A stretch of DNA of 34,582 bases, from NCBI GenBank assembly GCA_030950395.1, contig JAUZRP010000051.1, positions 1-34,582 on the forward strand, in the 5' to 3' direction. Positions 13,687-21,578 of this stretch are shown piece by piece. The translations under genes were made by a program, and so were the position numbers. The notes beneath the pieces were generated by a model that made no database searches, was not told where the DNA came from, and was given only the letters and a program-made list of their open reading frames with translations. Numbering within the stretch: position 1 is the first letter of the stretch; every line of letters begins with the position of its first letter. The DNA is from Desulfonauticus sp. (GTDB lineage Bacteria; Desulfobacterota; Desulfovibrionia; Desulfovibrionales; Desulfonatronovibrionaceae).

Positions 13687-14461
13687 AATCCATTGTGTTG
13701 TTTTGTTATTTACCTTTACTACCTTAATAGGCAATGGTTTATCACCTACGTGGGCCAAAGAGTGCAGTTATTACAACAACGCCTCAATTTCTAAAACTAC
13801 AAACCAGTTGCCTCTGTGGGCAACAAACAAATTAAATACCCTTGGGGAAAATTACCGCATCTCTGCAGAAGGGCGAAAACGTTTGCTTCAGGTCTTGTTA
13901 ATGGCTCAACACAAGCAAGTGTCTCTATCTCTTTTAATAAGCAAAATAGAAGAAGGCTTGGCCAAAAAAGTGCCTCCCCAAATCATAGCTCAAGCCTTAT
14001 TAAAAGAAATAGATAATTATTGCTATGTAAGAAACTTATTAAAAACATTTTTCTCTTGTGCTCCAGAAAAATTAATTTCCAACAAAGTGGTAAAAACTAT
14101 AGTAGATAGTCTCAGTCTAGGGTTATCCAGAAAAGAGTTGGCCCAATTTATAAAATCCGCCCCCATAGCCCCCTTATCCATGCTGGCCATAGCTATAGAA
14201 AATTTGGCTCTTTTAAAACAGATCCATTTTAATCCAGATATGGCCAAACAAATCATGTTTACAGGGCTACGCTATAAAAGTTTTTCCTCTGACTGGCGTT
14301 ATGTGGCCAAAATAATTGCATTAGCCAAAAAAAGAAACCTATCAGATAAACAAATAACCAAAGCTGCTCTCCAGATTTTGCGTCACAAACAGCACTTAAA
14401 CAAGTTAATGGAATTGCTCGGATTTACTAGCCGTAACTTGCAACAAAACCAATTTAGATAA
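13664..14461 (+). CDS. Secreted helical protein of unknown function
   Basis: This 265-aa protein has a signal peptide (residues 1 to about 31, ending PTWA) and a mature part made of short amphipathic helices, including SLLISKIEEGLAKKVPPQIIAQALLKEI and later SLSLGLSRKELAQFI and KKRNLSDKQITKAALQIL. The recurring pattern of a helix with (K/R)xxxPxxIxxAL suggests repeated helical hairpins. I do not recognise a family. Its ATG lies 23 nt inside the end of the preceding gene, so translation is coupled to the sigma regulator. It ends the four-gene envelope operon. Confidence 0.75.
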   Translation: MKIHIISKIHCVVLLFTFTTLIGNGLSPTWAKECSYYNNASISKTTNQLPLWATNKLNTLGENYRISAEGRKRLLQVLLMAQHKQVSLSLLISKIEEGLAKKVPPQIIAQALLKEIDNYCYVRNLLKTFFSCAPEKLISNKVVKTIVDSLSLGLSRKELAQFIKSAPIAPLSMLAIAIENLALLKQIHFNPDMAKQIMFTGLRYKSFSSDWRYVAKIIALAKKRNLSDKQITKAALQILRHKQHLNKLMELLGFTSRNLQQNQFR

Positions 14462-14574
14462 AGTTAAACGAAATAAAACAAACAGCCCCTTTTTATTTTA
14501 TCGCAAGGAGCTTAACAAAAATTAAAATTTATAATATATGTTAAACTTTAAAAACTGTTCGAAGGAGGGAAAAT

Positions 14575-15525
14575 ATGAAACGCTGGTGGCTATTTTTGTT
14601 GATAGGTTTATTATTGCTTAGTGGATGTTTACCTAACGGCAAAATGTTTTTGGCCCAAGAACGTTACGCAGAAGGAATACGCATTTTTCAACCTATAGTC
14701 CAAAAACAACCCAACAATCCCAAGGCCAACTACTATCTAGGACGTTTTTATTTGGCTCAAAAAAAGGTGGAAAAAGCCATCCCTTATTTAAAACGTGCTG
14801 TCCAACTCGACCCCAATAAAGCAGAGTATCACTTTTGGCTTGGAGTTGCCTATTGGGCCGTGCGAAACTTTTCCAAAGAACGACAATGTTATTTACAAGC
14901 TTTACAGTTACAACCAAAATTCCTTCCAGCCCGTTTATATCTAGGACATAATTATTTTGACAGTGGAGAATGGAAAAAGGCATTAACTGCTTATAATGAA
15001 GTTTTAAAGCTTGCTCCCTATAATCCCGAAGCTCTCTATAACCGAGCCTTAGTGTTCCATAATTTAAAACAACCCCAAAAAGAGCTTCAAGCCTGGAAGA
15101 CCTATCTCAAATATTATCCTCGAGGAAGATGGGCTATAAAAGCTGTAGAACATCTAAATGCCCTAGGAGATTTTTCCTATCGTAACTTTCTCATTGGATA
15201 TAGACTTGTTCCTTTAAAAAGCATTACGTTTATCCCTGGAACAGATACAATTTCATCCCAAGCCAAATCTTCTTTAAATGTAATTGGAAATATCTTAAGT
15301 ATTAATAAAAGGATAGTCTTACGTATTGATGCTTACGTAGGGGGGAATATTAATCTGGCCCAACTTAGGGCAAAGGCAGTGAGGAAATTTTTATTGCAAC
15401 ACTTTCCAGAAATCGCTCAAGAGAGACTAAAATATAAGGCCTATGGCAAAGCTGAACGTATTCAAATCAAAAATAAAGAATACTATCTAGCAGAATCTAT
15501 AGATTTTGTTACTCTAAAAAGATAA
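14575..15525 (+). CDS. Lipoprotein with TPR repeats and an OmpA-like C-terminal domain
   Basis: The 316-aa product follows GAAGGAGGG. The signal MKRWWLFLLIGLLLLSGC carries lipobox LSGC (Cys18). Residues about 38-190 are tetratricopeptide repeats (PNNPKANYYLGRFYLAQ, DPNKAEYHFWLGVAYWAV, PKFLPARLYLGHNYFDSG, PYNPEALYNRALVFHNL). Residues about 210-316 resemble the OmpA peptidoglycan-binding domain (FIPGTDTISSQAKSSLNVIGNIL, LRIDAYVGG, LAQLRAKAVRKFLL, LKYKAYGKAE), although the usual GHTD motif is DAYV here. It probably anchors in a membrane, contacts peptidoglycan and offers a TPR scaffold. Confidence 0.85.
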   Translation: MKRWWLFLLIGLLLLSGCLPNGKMFLAQERYAEGIRIFQPIVQKQPNNPKANYYLGRFYLAQKKVEKAIPYLKRAVQLDPNKAEYHFWLGVAYWAVRNFSKERQCYLQALQLQPKFLPARLYLGHNYFDSGEWKKALTAYNEVLKLAPYNPEALYNRALVFHNLKQPQKELQAWKTYLKYYPRGRWAIKAVEHLNALGDFSYRNFLIGYRLVPLKSITFIPGTDTISSQAKSSLNVIGNILSINKRIVLRIDAYVGGNINLAQLRAKAVRKFLLQHFPEIAQERLKYKAYGKAERIQIKNKEYYLAESIDFVTLKR

Positions 15526-15589
15526 CTGTTCAGGGCAAAAGTTAACTTCTTACATCCAGGGAAATAAAAGTTATACCCCATGCGCTTTG

Positions 15590-15671
15590 GAGCAGGTGGC
15601 ACCCTCTGCAGGCAATTCAAGTACTTCTACTAGAAATGCACAGACCACCTGCTCTAGCCTTTAAAAAGGCT
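15590..15671 (+). ncRNA. Structured intergenic element, candidate small RNA
   Basis: In the 15526-15951 gene-free stretch, GAGCAGGTGG (15590-15599) is perfectly complementary to CCACCTGCTC (15645-15654). Inner pairing continues as TCTGCA with TGCACAGA around a loop near AAGTACTTCTACT. A second hairpin, AGCCTT (15656-15661) with AAGGCT (15666-15671), follows directly. It resembles no RNA family I can name. It could be a small RNA, a 3' UTR structure of the upstream TPR gene, or a protein-binding palindrome. The rest of the stretch is unremarkable apart from a TTGACA at 15816 that may belong to the metE leader promoter. Confidence 0.35.
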
Positions 15672-15951
15672 GAGAAAAATCCTGCTTCTTCTCAAACAAA
15701 CTAGTTTACATCACAAAAATATAAAAATATAGAGACAAGGTGCTTTTGGCCTTTAAAATATCTGGATAAACGATTCTGTTTGGTAGGTACCTGGAGATAG
15801 ACGCAAAAACCAATCTTGACACCATGGAGTAGAGCAAGCTAGAGATAATAAACTTGTGATTTCCTTTTCTAAACAATTAACTCTAAAAAATCATCAACTT
15901 CTATAAGGAGGTTATAAGGCAAGGTTTTCATTGTGAGATAAAATAACATAA

Positions 15952-16225
15952 ACGCATCCAGGAAACGGAACACGGTGCAAATCCGTGGCAGACGCGCTGC
16001 TGTGATCGGCAATAAATAAGGATTCAATACCCACTGGAGTCACCTCTGGGAAGGGTATTGAAAATAATCCTGCCGAAAGCCAGAAGACGTCCTGGAATTA
16101 TGCGTCTATTCTCACCCCGCGGGGATGGGTGAAGAATAGAGGAAGCCTGACTGAGTTCAGGGTCAGGTGCAATCTATTCTTGACGTGTAACCAAAGCCCA
16201 TTCCTGAAAAGGAGTGGGCTTTTTT
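15952..16225 (+). promoter_or_regulatory. Cobalamin (B12) riboswitch with terminator, controlling metE
   Basis: The aptamer spans about 15952-16105. P1 is ACGCATCCAGG pairing with CCTGG...ATGCGT. It contains the conserved GGTGCAAATCCGTGGCAGACGC-like core with GCTGCTGTGATCGG, CCACTGG and GGGAAGGG around the peripheral stem, and a B12-box-like GCCGAAAGCCAGAAGACG. Downstream is an intrinsic terminator: AGCCCATTCC (16195-16204) and GGAGTGGGCT (16211-16220) followed by six T. It sits 35 bp before metE. The expected behaviour is termination when B12 is plentiful, so that the B12-independent enzyme is made only when B12 is scarce. Confidence 0.93.
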
Positions 16226-16259
16226 ATTATAACTAAATCAATTTACTAGGAGGATATTT

Positions 16260-18509
16260 ATGAAAATTCAGGTATTGGGCTTGCCCAGAATTGGGGTAAA
16301 CAGGGAATTAAAAAAAACTATAGAAGCCTTTTGGCAAAACAAACTTTCTCTGTCAGAGCTGGAAGAAACTGCCAGAAACATCCGTAAATTTAATCTAAAC
16401 TTACAAAAACAAATGGATTTTGACCTAATTACAGTGGGCGATTTTTCCTATTACGATCAAGTATTGGATATGACAGTAACTTTGGGGGCAATTCCTGAGA
16501 GATTTAATTGGAACGGAGAAGATGTTGAACTCTCTACTTATTTTTCCCTACCAAGAGGCTCTCAAGACGCTTATGCCATGGAAATGACTAAATGGTTTGA
16601 TACAAATTATCACTATATTGTTCCAGAATTTTATAAAAACCAAACTTTTAAACTCACCAACAACAAAATATTAAACGAACTTAAAGAAGCTCAGGAACTG
16701 GGTTTTAGTAATTTAAAACCTGTCATGATTGGTCCTCTAACGTATATCTTTCTCGGCAAATCCATTCAAAAAGATTTTGATAAATGGGAATTATTAGATA
16801 CCATAATTGATGTTTATATCCAACTTTTACAAAGTATTGCTCCTCACTGCAATTGGATTCAAATAGATGAGCCTATCTTAACCTTAGAATTACCAAAACA
16901 CATACAACAAAATTTTATCTATACTTATAAAAAAATAAAAAATGCCATTCCAAACAATAACATTATGCTAGCAACATATTTTGAAGATGTTTTAAGTAAT
17001 AAAGATATTATTTTATCTTTACCTGTAGAATCAATACATCTGGATTTAGTTCGAGGTTGGAAACAAGTAGAATTTGTCTCAGAATTTAAAGATAAATTCT
17101 CATTATCTCTTGGAGTGATAAATGGACGTAATATCTGGAAATCCGATCTAAATAAAATTATTAAACTCGTAGAAAGTATAGGCATACATTTAGACAACAA
17201 TACGTTTATCGCCCCTTCCTGTTCTTTATTGCACGTACCTATAGATTTGGATTGTGAACAAAAACTAAATCCAGAATTAAAGTCCTGGATGGCTTTTGCT
17301 GTTCAAAAATGTAGAGAATTACGAATCTTAAAACAAGCCTTAAATGGCCAAGACGTGGCCTCTGAACTGGCCCAAAACCAGCAAGACATTCAAAGCAGAG
17401 CCAAAAGCCAATTACGGACAAACCCTCTAATTCAAGAAAAGATGAAAGCTATCTCCCCTGAGATGTTTTCGCGTACTCCTTATAAACAGAGAAAAGTTGA
17501 GCAGCAAAAGCTCTTAGATTTACCTTTGTTGCCTACGACCACCATTGGTTCATTCCCTCAAACCAAAGAAATAAGACAAACCAGGCTTAAATACAAAAAA
17601 GGAGAGCTCTCTGAAACCAAATACAAGACTCAAATGAAAAAATTTATTGATGAGATTATAGAAAAACAAGAAAAAATTGGTTTAGACGTGCTAGTGCACG
17701 GAGAGCCAGAACGCAGTGACATGGTGGAGTATTTTGGTCTGCTTTTAGAAGGATTTTGCACCACAGAAAATGGCTGGGTGCAAAGTTATGGCACAAGATG
17801 CGTAAAACCTCCTATTATCTATGGAGATATTGTCAGATCCAAACCTATGACTGTAGAATGGATTACCTATGCCCAATCCAGAACGAAAAAACCAGTCAAA
17901 GGCATGCTTACCGGTCCTATCACCCTGCTTTGTTGGAGCTTTGTCAGGGATGATCAACCCAGGAAAGACACTGCTTTCCAACTGGCTCTAGCTATTAGAG
18001 AAGAGGTGCAAGATCTGGAAAAGGCCGGCATAAAAATTATCCAAATAGACGAACCAGCGCTAAAAGAAGGTATGCCTCTAAAAGGGCAAAAACAAAAAGA
18101 CTATCTCAATTGGGCAGTCAAAGCCTTTAGGCTAGCAACCTCGGGAGTAAAAGAGCAAACCCAGATCCATACTCACATGTGTTATAGTGAGTTTGAAGAT
18201 ATTATTGAATGGATTGCCAAAATGGATGCAGACGTAATTAGCATAGAGGCCAGCAGAAGCAAAATGAGCTTGTTAGAAGTATTTAAAGAATTTAATTATC
18301 CCAACGAAATAGGTCCTGGTATCTACGACATTCATAGCCCAAGGATTCCAAGTGTTGAGGAAATGAAAGAACTTATTAAGTTGGCCCTAGAAGTTATACC
18401 CCAAGAAAAGCTCTGGATAAACCCGGATTGCGGCCTAAAAACTAGAAATTGGCCAGAAACCATTGCCTCTTTGAAAAATATGGTTCAGGCAGCCCTTAGC
18501 TTTCGTTAA
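16260..18509 (+). CDS. metE: Cobalamin-independent methionine synthase
   Basis: This 749-aa enzyme transfers a methyl group from 5-methyltetrahydropteroyl-polyglutamate to homocysteine. The two homologous halves are present: the N-terminal domain (residues 1 to about 370; LGLPRIGVNRELKK) and the C-terminal catalytic domain starting near LLPTTTIGSFPQTKEIRQ. Zinc and substrate elements are visible: HTHMCYSEF (about 636-644, His and Cys), MDADVISIEASRS, and NPDCGLKTRNW (Cys about 722). Length matches the E. coli enzyme. The ATG follows TAGGAGG. It sits directly behind a cobalamin riboswitch, which implies that a B12-dependent MetH exists elsewhere in the genome. Confidence 0.97.
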   Translation: MKIQVLGLPRIGVNRELKKTIEAFWQNKLSLSELEETARNIRKFNLNLQKQMDFDLITVGDFSYYDQVLDMTVTLGAIPERFNWNGEDVELSTYFSLPRGSQDAYAMEMTKWFDTNYHYIVPEFYKNQTFKLTNNKILNELKEAQELGFSNLKPVMIGPLTYIFLGKSIQKDFDKWELLDTIIDVYIQLLQSIAPHCNWIQIDEPILTLELPKHIQQNFIYTYKKIKNAIPNNNIMLATYFEDVLSNKDIILSLPVESIHLDLVRGWKQVEFVSEFKDKFSLSLGVINGRNIWKSDLNKIIKLVESIGIHLDNNTFIAPSCSLLHVPIDLDCEQKLNPELKSWMAFAVQKCRELRILKQALNGQDVASELAQNQQDIQSRAKSQLRTNPLIQEKMKAISPEMFSRTPYKQRKVEQQKLLDLPLLPTTTIGSFPQTKEIRQTRLKYKKGELSETKYKTQMKKFIDEIIEKQEKIGLDVLVHGEPERSDMVEYFGLLLEGFCTTENGWVQSYGTRCVKPPIIYGDIVRSKPMTVEWITYAQSRTKKPVKGMLTGPITLLCWSFVRDDQPRKDTAFQLALAIREEVQDLEKAGIKIIQIDEPALKEGMPLKGQKQKDYLNWAVKAFRLATSGVKEQTQIHTHMCYSEFEDIIEWIAKMDADVISIEASRSKMSLLEVFKEFNYPNEIGPGIYDIHSPRIPSVEEMKELIKLALEVIPQEKLWINPDCGLKTRNWPETIASLKNMVQAALSFR

Positions 18510-18521
18510 AATTTTTACTCC

Positions 18522-18553
18522 AGGCAGAGAAGTTGCCTACAACGTCTCTGCCT
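18522..18553. terminator. Bidirectional terminator between metE and the Lon-type protease gene
   Basis: AGGCAGAGA (18522-18530) pairs perfectly with TCTCTGCCT (18545-18553). A/T runs lie on the left (AAAATTTTTACTCC), giving T residues for the minus strand; the plus side has only a weak T run. It separates two convergent genes. Confidence 0.7.
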
Positions 18554-18575
18554 AACTTTCCTCTACGAAGGCCAA

Positions 18576-20603
18576 CTATACTACCAACTCTAAAGCCTTT
18601 TTCAACTCTCTAACCCAAACCACGTTTAAACTTGATTTTATACTCTTGGGGCAGGTGCTCCAATCTGATTTGTTTTTCTCTGGTAAAAGCACTGTTTCCA
18701 CTCCGGCCAACGCCGCGGCCATAAGTTTTTCTTTTATACCTCCCACCGGAAGTATCCTGCCCGTTAAGGTAATTTCGCCACTCATAGCTACTTTTCTCTT
18801 ACACGGTTTTTCCTGCAACAACGAATATAAAGCAGCCGCAATAGCCAAACCTGCAGAGGGACCATCTTTGGGGATTGCTCCTGCAGGCACGTGAATGTGC
18901 AAATCGTGTCTAGCAAAAAAATCTTCGGAAATTCCAAACTCACAAGCATTACTTTTAAAATAGCTTACAGCTGCTTGAGCAGATTCTTTTAAAATATTGC
19001 CCAAAGAGCCGGTTAAGATTAACTCGTTATCTCCTTTCATTTTAGTGGCTTCAACGAATAAAATTTCTCCTCCTGTAGGTGTCCAGGCCAAAGCCGTACT
19101 AACCCCAATTCTATCTATGGCTTCTAACATTACAGGCCTATATTTTGGTTGCCCAAGAAAGGCTTCAACTTTTTTTTCATCTATAATCATTTGTTTTATA
19201 GGAACAGTTGAAAGTAAAATTTCTTTAGCCACTTTCCTACAAATCGCCCCTATTTGCCTACTTAACCCTCGTAAACCTACTTCTTTGGTATAACCCTGAA
19301 TCAAATGTTGCAAAGCCGATCTGGTAAACTCTATCTGAAATTCCTCCAAGGCTGCCTCTTTTAAAGCTTTGGGTATAAGATATTTTAAAGCAATTTCTAC
19401 CTTTTCTTCATTGGTGTAACCACTTAAAGACAAAACTTCTAATCTGTCTAATAATGGCTCTGGAATGGTATCCAACGTATTAGCTGTAGCAATAAACATA
19501 ACTTTGGATAAATCAAATGCTACCTCTAAATAATGATCTACAAAATTTTTGTTTTGCTCTGGGTCTAACACTTCTAATAAAGAAGCCGCTGGATCACCCT
19601 TAAAGTCTTGTCCAATCTTGTCCAGTTCATCCAACATAAACACGGGGTTTTTTACACCACAACGCCTAATTTCTTGAATTATCCTGCCGGGCAACGCGCC
19701 TACATAACTTCGCCTGTGCCCTCTTATCTGAGATTCATCCCTTACTCCTGCCAAAGAAATACGCACAAATTTCCTGCCCAAACTCCTGGCAATAGAAGAA
19801 CCTAAAGAAGTCTTTCCTGTGCCTGGAGGACCCAAAAAACACAAAACCGGCCCCCTCGGATTTAGATACACCAGACGCTTATTTATAGCTTTTCTGACCG
19901 TATCCAAAACTTCGTTTAGCTGTAAGGGCTTGGACAAAAAAGTGTAAGAGCCCTTTTTTAGGGCAGAAACAGCTGTAGCTACCGTGGCATAGCCGGTAAT
20001 AATAATAACTTCTGTGCCCTTATCTTTGGCTTTAGCCGCATCTAAAACCTGAAAACCATCCACTTCCTGCATTTTTAAATCAGTAATCACCACATCATAA
20101 TTGTGCTCATTGATCTTGGAAATAGCCTCTTTCCCACTTAACGCATACTCAACCAGATATCCTTCCTTTTCTAAGACGTGTTGCAAATTTAAACAGGTCA
20201 GCTTCTCATCATCTACAACTAGAATTTCCACCTTTTTCTTGGCTCGAAGAAGTCTAACCGCTAAAAATTCTAAAATTCTATCTTTAACTTCACTTAGGCC
20301 ATAATGTTCTTCGTCCAGAATTGCTTTGGCTTCTTTTAAATCAAGATTATCCAAACTAACCTTATTCCAGGGCAGACTTAATAAATAATCTATATAATTG
20401 ACGCCAATGGTATATTCTGCCGACACTGTGCTTATGTAGCGTATTTTATCTATTTCTTTTAAAGCCACGTTGATTACCTGATGAGGTAAGTTTGCTTCCA
20501 GCACTTTTTGACGCAACTCTTTTAATTCCAGAGGCAAAGACTCCTCTTGTTGTTCGTTTTTTTCTACTTCGTCTTTTTCTTCCTTTTTTTTGCTAAAAAA
20601 CAT
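18576..20603 (-). CDS. Lon-type AAA+ protease with an inserted response-regulator receiver domain
   Basis: The product is 675 aa from ATG 20603, chosen because GGAGTG precedes it; an upstream ATG at 20621 would add 6 residues. Residues 1-123 are a charged tail plus the Lon helical segment (LPWNKVS, AKAILDEEHYGLSEVKDRILEFLAV). Residues about 124-247 are a complete receiver: D131-D132, phospho-acceptor D175 in ITDLKM, T203, K225. Then follow the AAA+ module (Walker A GPPGTGKT 258-265, Walker B VFMLDELDKIG) and the Lon protease domain with the Ser583/Lys626 dyad (PKDGPSAG; GGIKEKL). The normal N-terminal LAN substrate domain is absent. It is probably a phosphorylation-controlled protease of the cytoplasm; substrates are unknown. 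Confidence 0.93.
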   Translation of the reverse strand: MFFSKKKEEKDEVEKNEQQEESLPLELKELRQKVLEANLPHQVINVALKEIDKIRYISTVSAEYTIGVNYIDYLLSLPWNKVSLDNLDLKEAKAILDEEHYGLSEVKDRILEFLAVRLLRAKKKVEILVVDDEKLTCLNLQHVLEKEGYLVEYALSGKEAISKINEHNYDVVITDLKMQEVDGFQVLDAAKAKDKGTEVIIITGYATVATAVSALKKGSYTFLSKPLQLNEVLDTVRKAINKRLVYLNPRGPVLCFLGPPGTGKTSLGSSIARSLGRKFVRISLAGVRDESQIRGHRRSYVGALPGRIIQEIRRCGVKNPVFMLDELDKIGQDFKGDPAASLLEVLDPEQNKNFVDHYLEVAFDLSKVMFIATANTLDTIPEPLLDRLEVLSLSGYTNEEKVEIALKYLIPKALKEAALEEFQIEFTRSALQHLIQGYTKEVGLRGLSRQIGAICRKVAKEILLSTVPIKQMIIDEKKVEAFLGQPKYRPVMLEAIDRIGVSTALAWTPTGGEILFVEATKMKGDNELILTGSLGNILKESAQAAVSYFKSNACEFGISEDFFARHDLHIHVPAGAIPKDGPSAGLAIAAALYSLLQEKPCKRKVAMSGEITLTGRILPVGGIKEKLMAAALAGVETVLLPEKNKSDWSTCPKSIKSSLNVVWVRELKKALELVV

Positions 20604-20740
20604 TTTCACTCCAATAAACATTTCTTCATTATCTTTTCTAAACCGATTCTAGGACAACCCAACCAATATTTCATCTCTTTGAAACACTATCCTTAACACA
20701 ACCTTTTCTCAAAATCCAACCTAACCTATGTTACCAAAAT

Positions 20741-20834
20741 GCAACACAAGTTGCCTTCAAGATTAATTCCTTTAAATTCCAACATATTATAAAAATTATT
20801 TTTCTCAGCAACAACTACTGTTGCTTTTTGCAAC
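20741..20834. promoter_or_regulatory. Array of GCAAC/GTTGC inverted repeats, candidate activator-binding sites
   Basis: GCAAC-ACAA-GTTGC (20741-20754), AGCAACA-ACTAC-TGTTGCT (20807-20825) and a half-site GCAAC (20830-20834). The centres lie about 175, 105 and 90 bp before the start site predicted for the sigma54-type promoter at 20898, the usual distance for enhancer sites bound by NtrC-family activators. The spacer length differs between the two palindromes (4 versus 7), which weakens the case. A further GCAACA-N20-TGTTGC occurs at 22132-22163. Confidence 0.4.
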
Positions 20835-20897
20835 TAACAAAGATACTTCTTTTCTAAAAAATACTTAAAAATCAATATGTTAGTAAAAAACAGTTTA

Positions 20898-20911
20898 GGC
20901 ACAAAAAATGC
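20898..20911 (+). promoter_or_regulatory. Candidate sigma54 (-24/-12) promoter
   Basis: The stretch reads TTAGGCACAAAAAATGCTATAATTT, that is, the -24 GG (20898-20899) within AGGCAC and the -12 GC (20910-20911) within ATGCT, exactly 10 nt apart as the sigma54 consensus TGGCAC-N5-TTGCA requires. A TATAAT (20912-20917) overlaps, so a sigma70 reading is possible, but it lacks a good -35. It precedes the 55-aa gene and the stress/transport run that encodes an NtrC-type regulator. Confidence 0.55.
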
Positions 20912-20938
20912 TATAATTTGTGACAAGGAGGTGAAAAA

Positions 20939-21106
20939 ATGAGTTTAAAAGAAAAATTAGAAAACATGATGGTAGCGGTTACTTTTGCAGAGGCAAACTG
21001 TCCTAAGCAGGCCCAATATTATTTAAAACAAAAAAAGGTAAAAAGCGTCCGACCTGTTAAGAGAACGGAAAATAGGGTGAGACCAGATTCTAGGATAAGG
21101 TTGTAA
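20939..21106 (+). CDS. 55-aa cytoplasmic protein heading the stress/transport cluster
   Basis: The ATG at 20939 follows CAAGGAGGTG. The product has an N-terminal helix MSLKEKLENMMVAVTFAEAN, CPKQAQYYLKQ, then a basic tail with six Arg (SVRPVKRTENRVRPDSRIRL). The segment AVTFAEAN matches AITFAEAG near the start of the UspA-like protein at 21579, and in both it is followed by a helix, suggesting a shared small module. No known family is recognised. It ends 5 bp before the first UspA-like gene, so the two are co-transcribed, probably from the sigma54-type promoter just upstream. Confidence 0.75.
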   Translation: MSLKEKLENMMVAVTFAEANCPKQAQYYLKQKKVKSVRPVKRTENRVRPDSRIRL

Positions 21107-21111
21107 GTAAA

Positions 21112-21564
21112 ATGAGCACAATTTTACTGGCCAACAAAGGGCTTATCGTTGATCCCAAGTCTTTGCACTATGCCTGTAATCTTTCTCAAGAAATCAAGGC
21201 AGATTTAAGCATTTTAGAAATTATTTCGCAACCCCAAACTGGTCTGCAAAAATTAAAGCAGAATCTAAAAAAAATCAGAATATTTCTGGAAAACAGCATG
21301 GTAAACATTACCTATGCAGAGCAATTGGAAGTGGAACATTACAAAAAAATTATCCAACAAGAGCTAAAAGGTATCCAGGCAACAGGTATTAATCCCAATA
21401 TTTATATCCAACGGGGAGATATAGTCACAGTGCTAAAGAATTTTGTCCAAAAACACCAGGACATAGTTATGGCCATTATACCTAGCTACAATTTTAACCT
21501 AAACAAACACATCCTGGCTCAATTAAAAATTGTAATAGGAATCCCTTTAATTGTAGTCAAGTAG
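21112..21564 (+). CDS. UspA-like universal stress protein
   Basis: The 150-aa protein has the alternating beta/alpha layout of UspA: TILLANKGLIVDPKSLHYACNLSQEIKADLSILEII, a long central helical region, then GINPNIYIQRGDIVTVLKNFVQKHQDIVMAIIPSY and a final IGIPLIVVK strand. It lacks the usual nucleotide motif GxxGxxG(S/T), so ATP binding is doubtful. It is first of two Usp-type genes upstream of a permease. A role as a cytoplasmic sensor or regulator partner is inferred from context. Confidence 0.65.
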   Translation: MSTILLANKGLIVDPKSLHYACNLSQEIKADLSILEIISQPQTGLQKLKQNLKKIRIFLENSMVNITYAEQLEVEHYKKIIQQELKGIQATGINPNIYIQRGDIVTVLKNFVQKHQDIVMAIIPSYNFNLNKHILAQLKIVIGIPLIVVK

Positions 21565-21578
21565 CACAAGGAGGCATT

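Noticed and set aside
15590-15671. 6S RNA or signal recognition particle RNA
   Set aside because: The element is too short for 6S and lacks its central bubble pattern; the conserved SRP loop GGUCAGGUCCGGAAGGAAGCAGC is absent.
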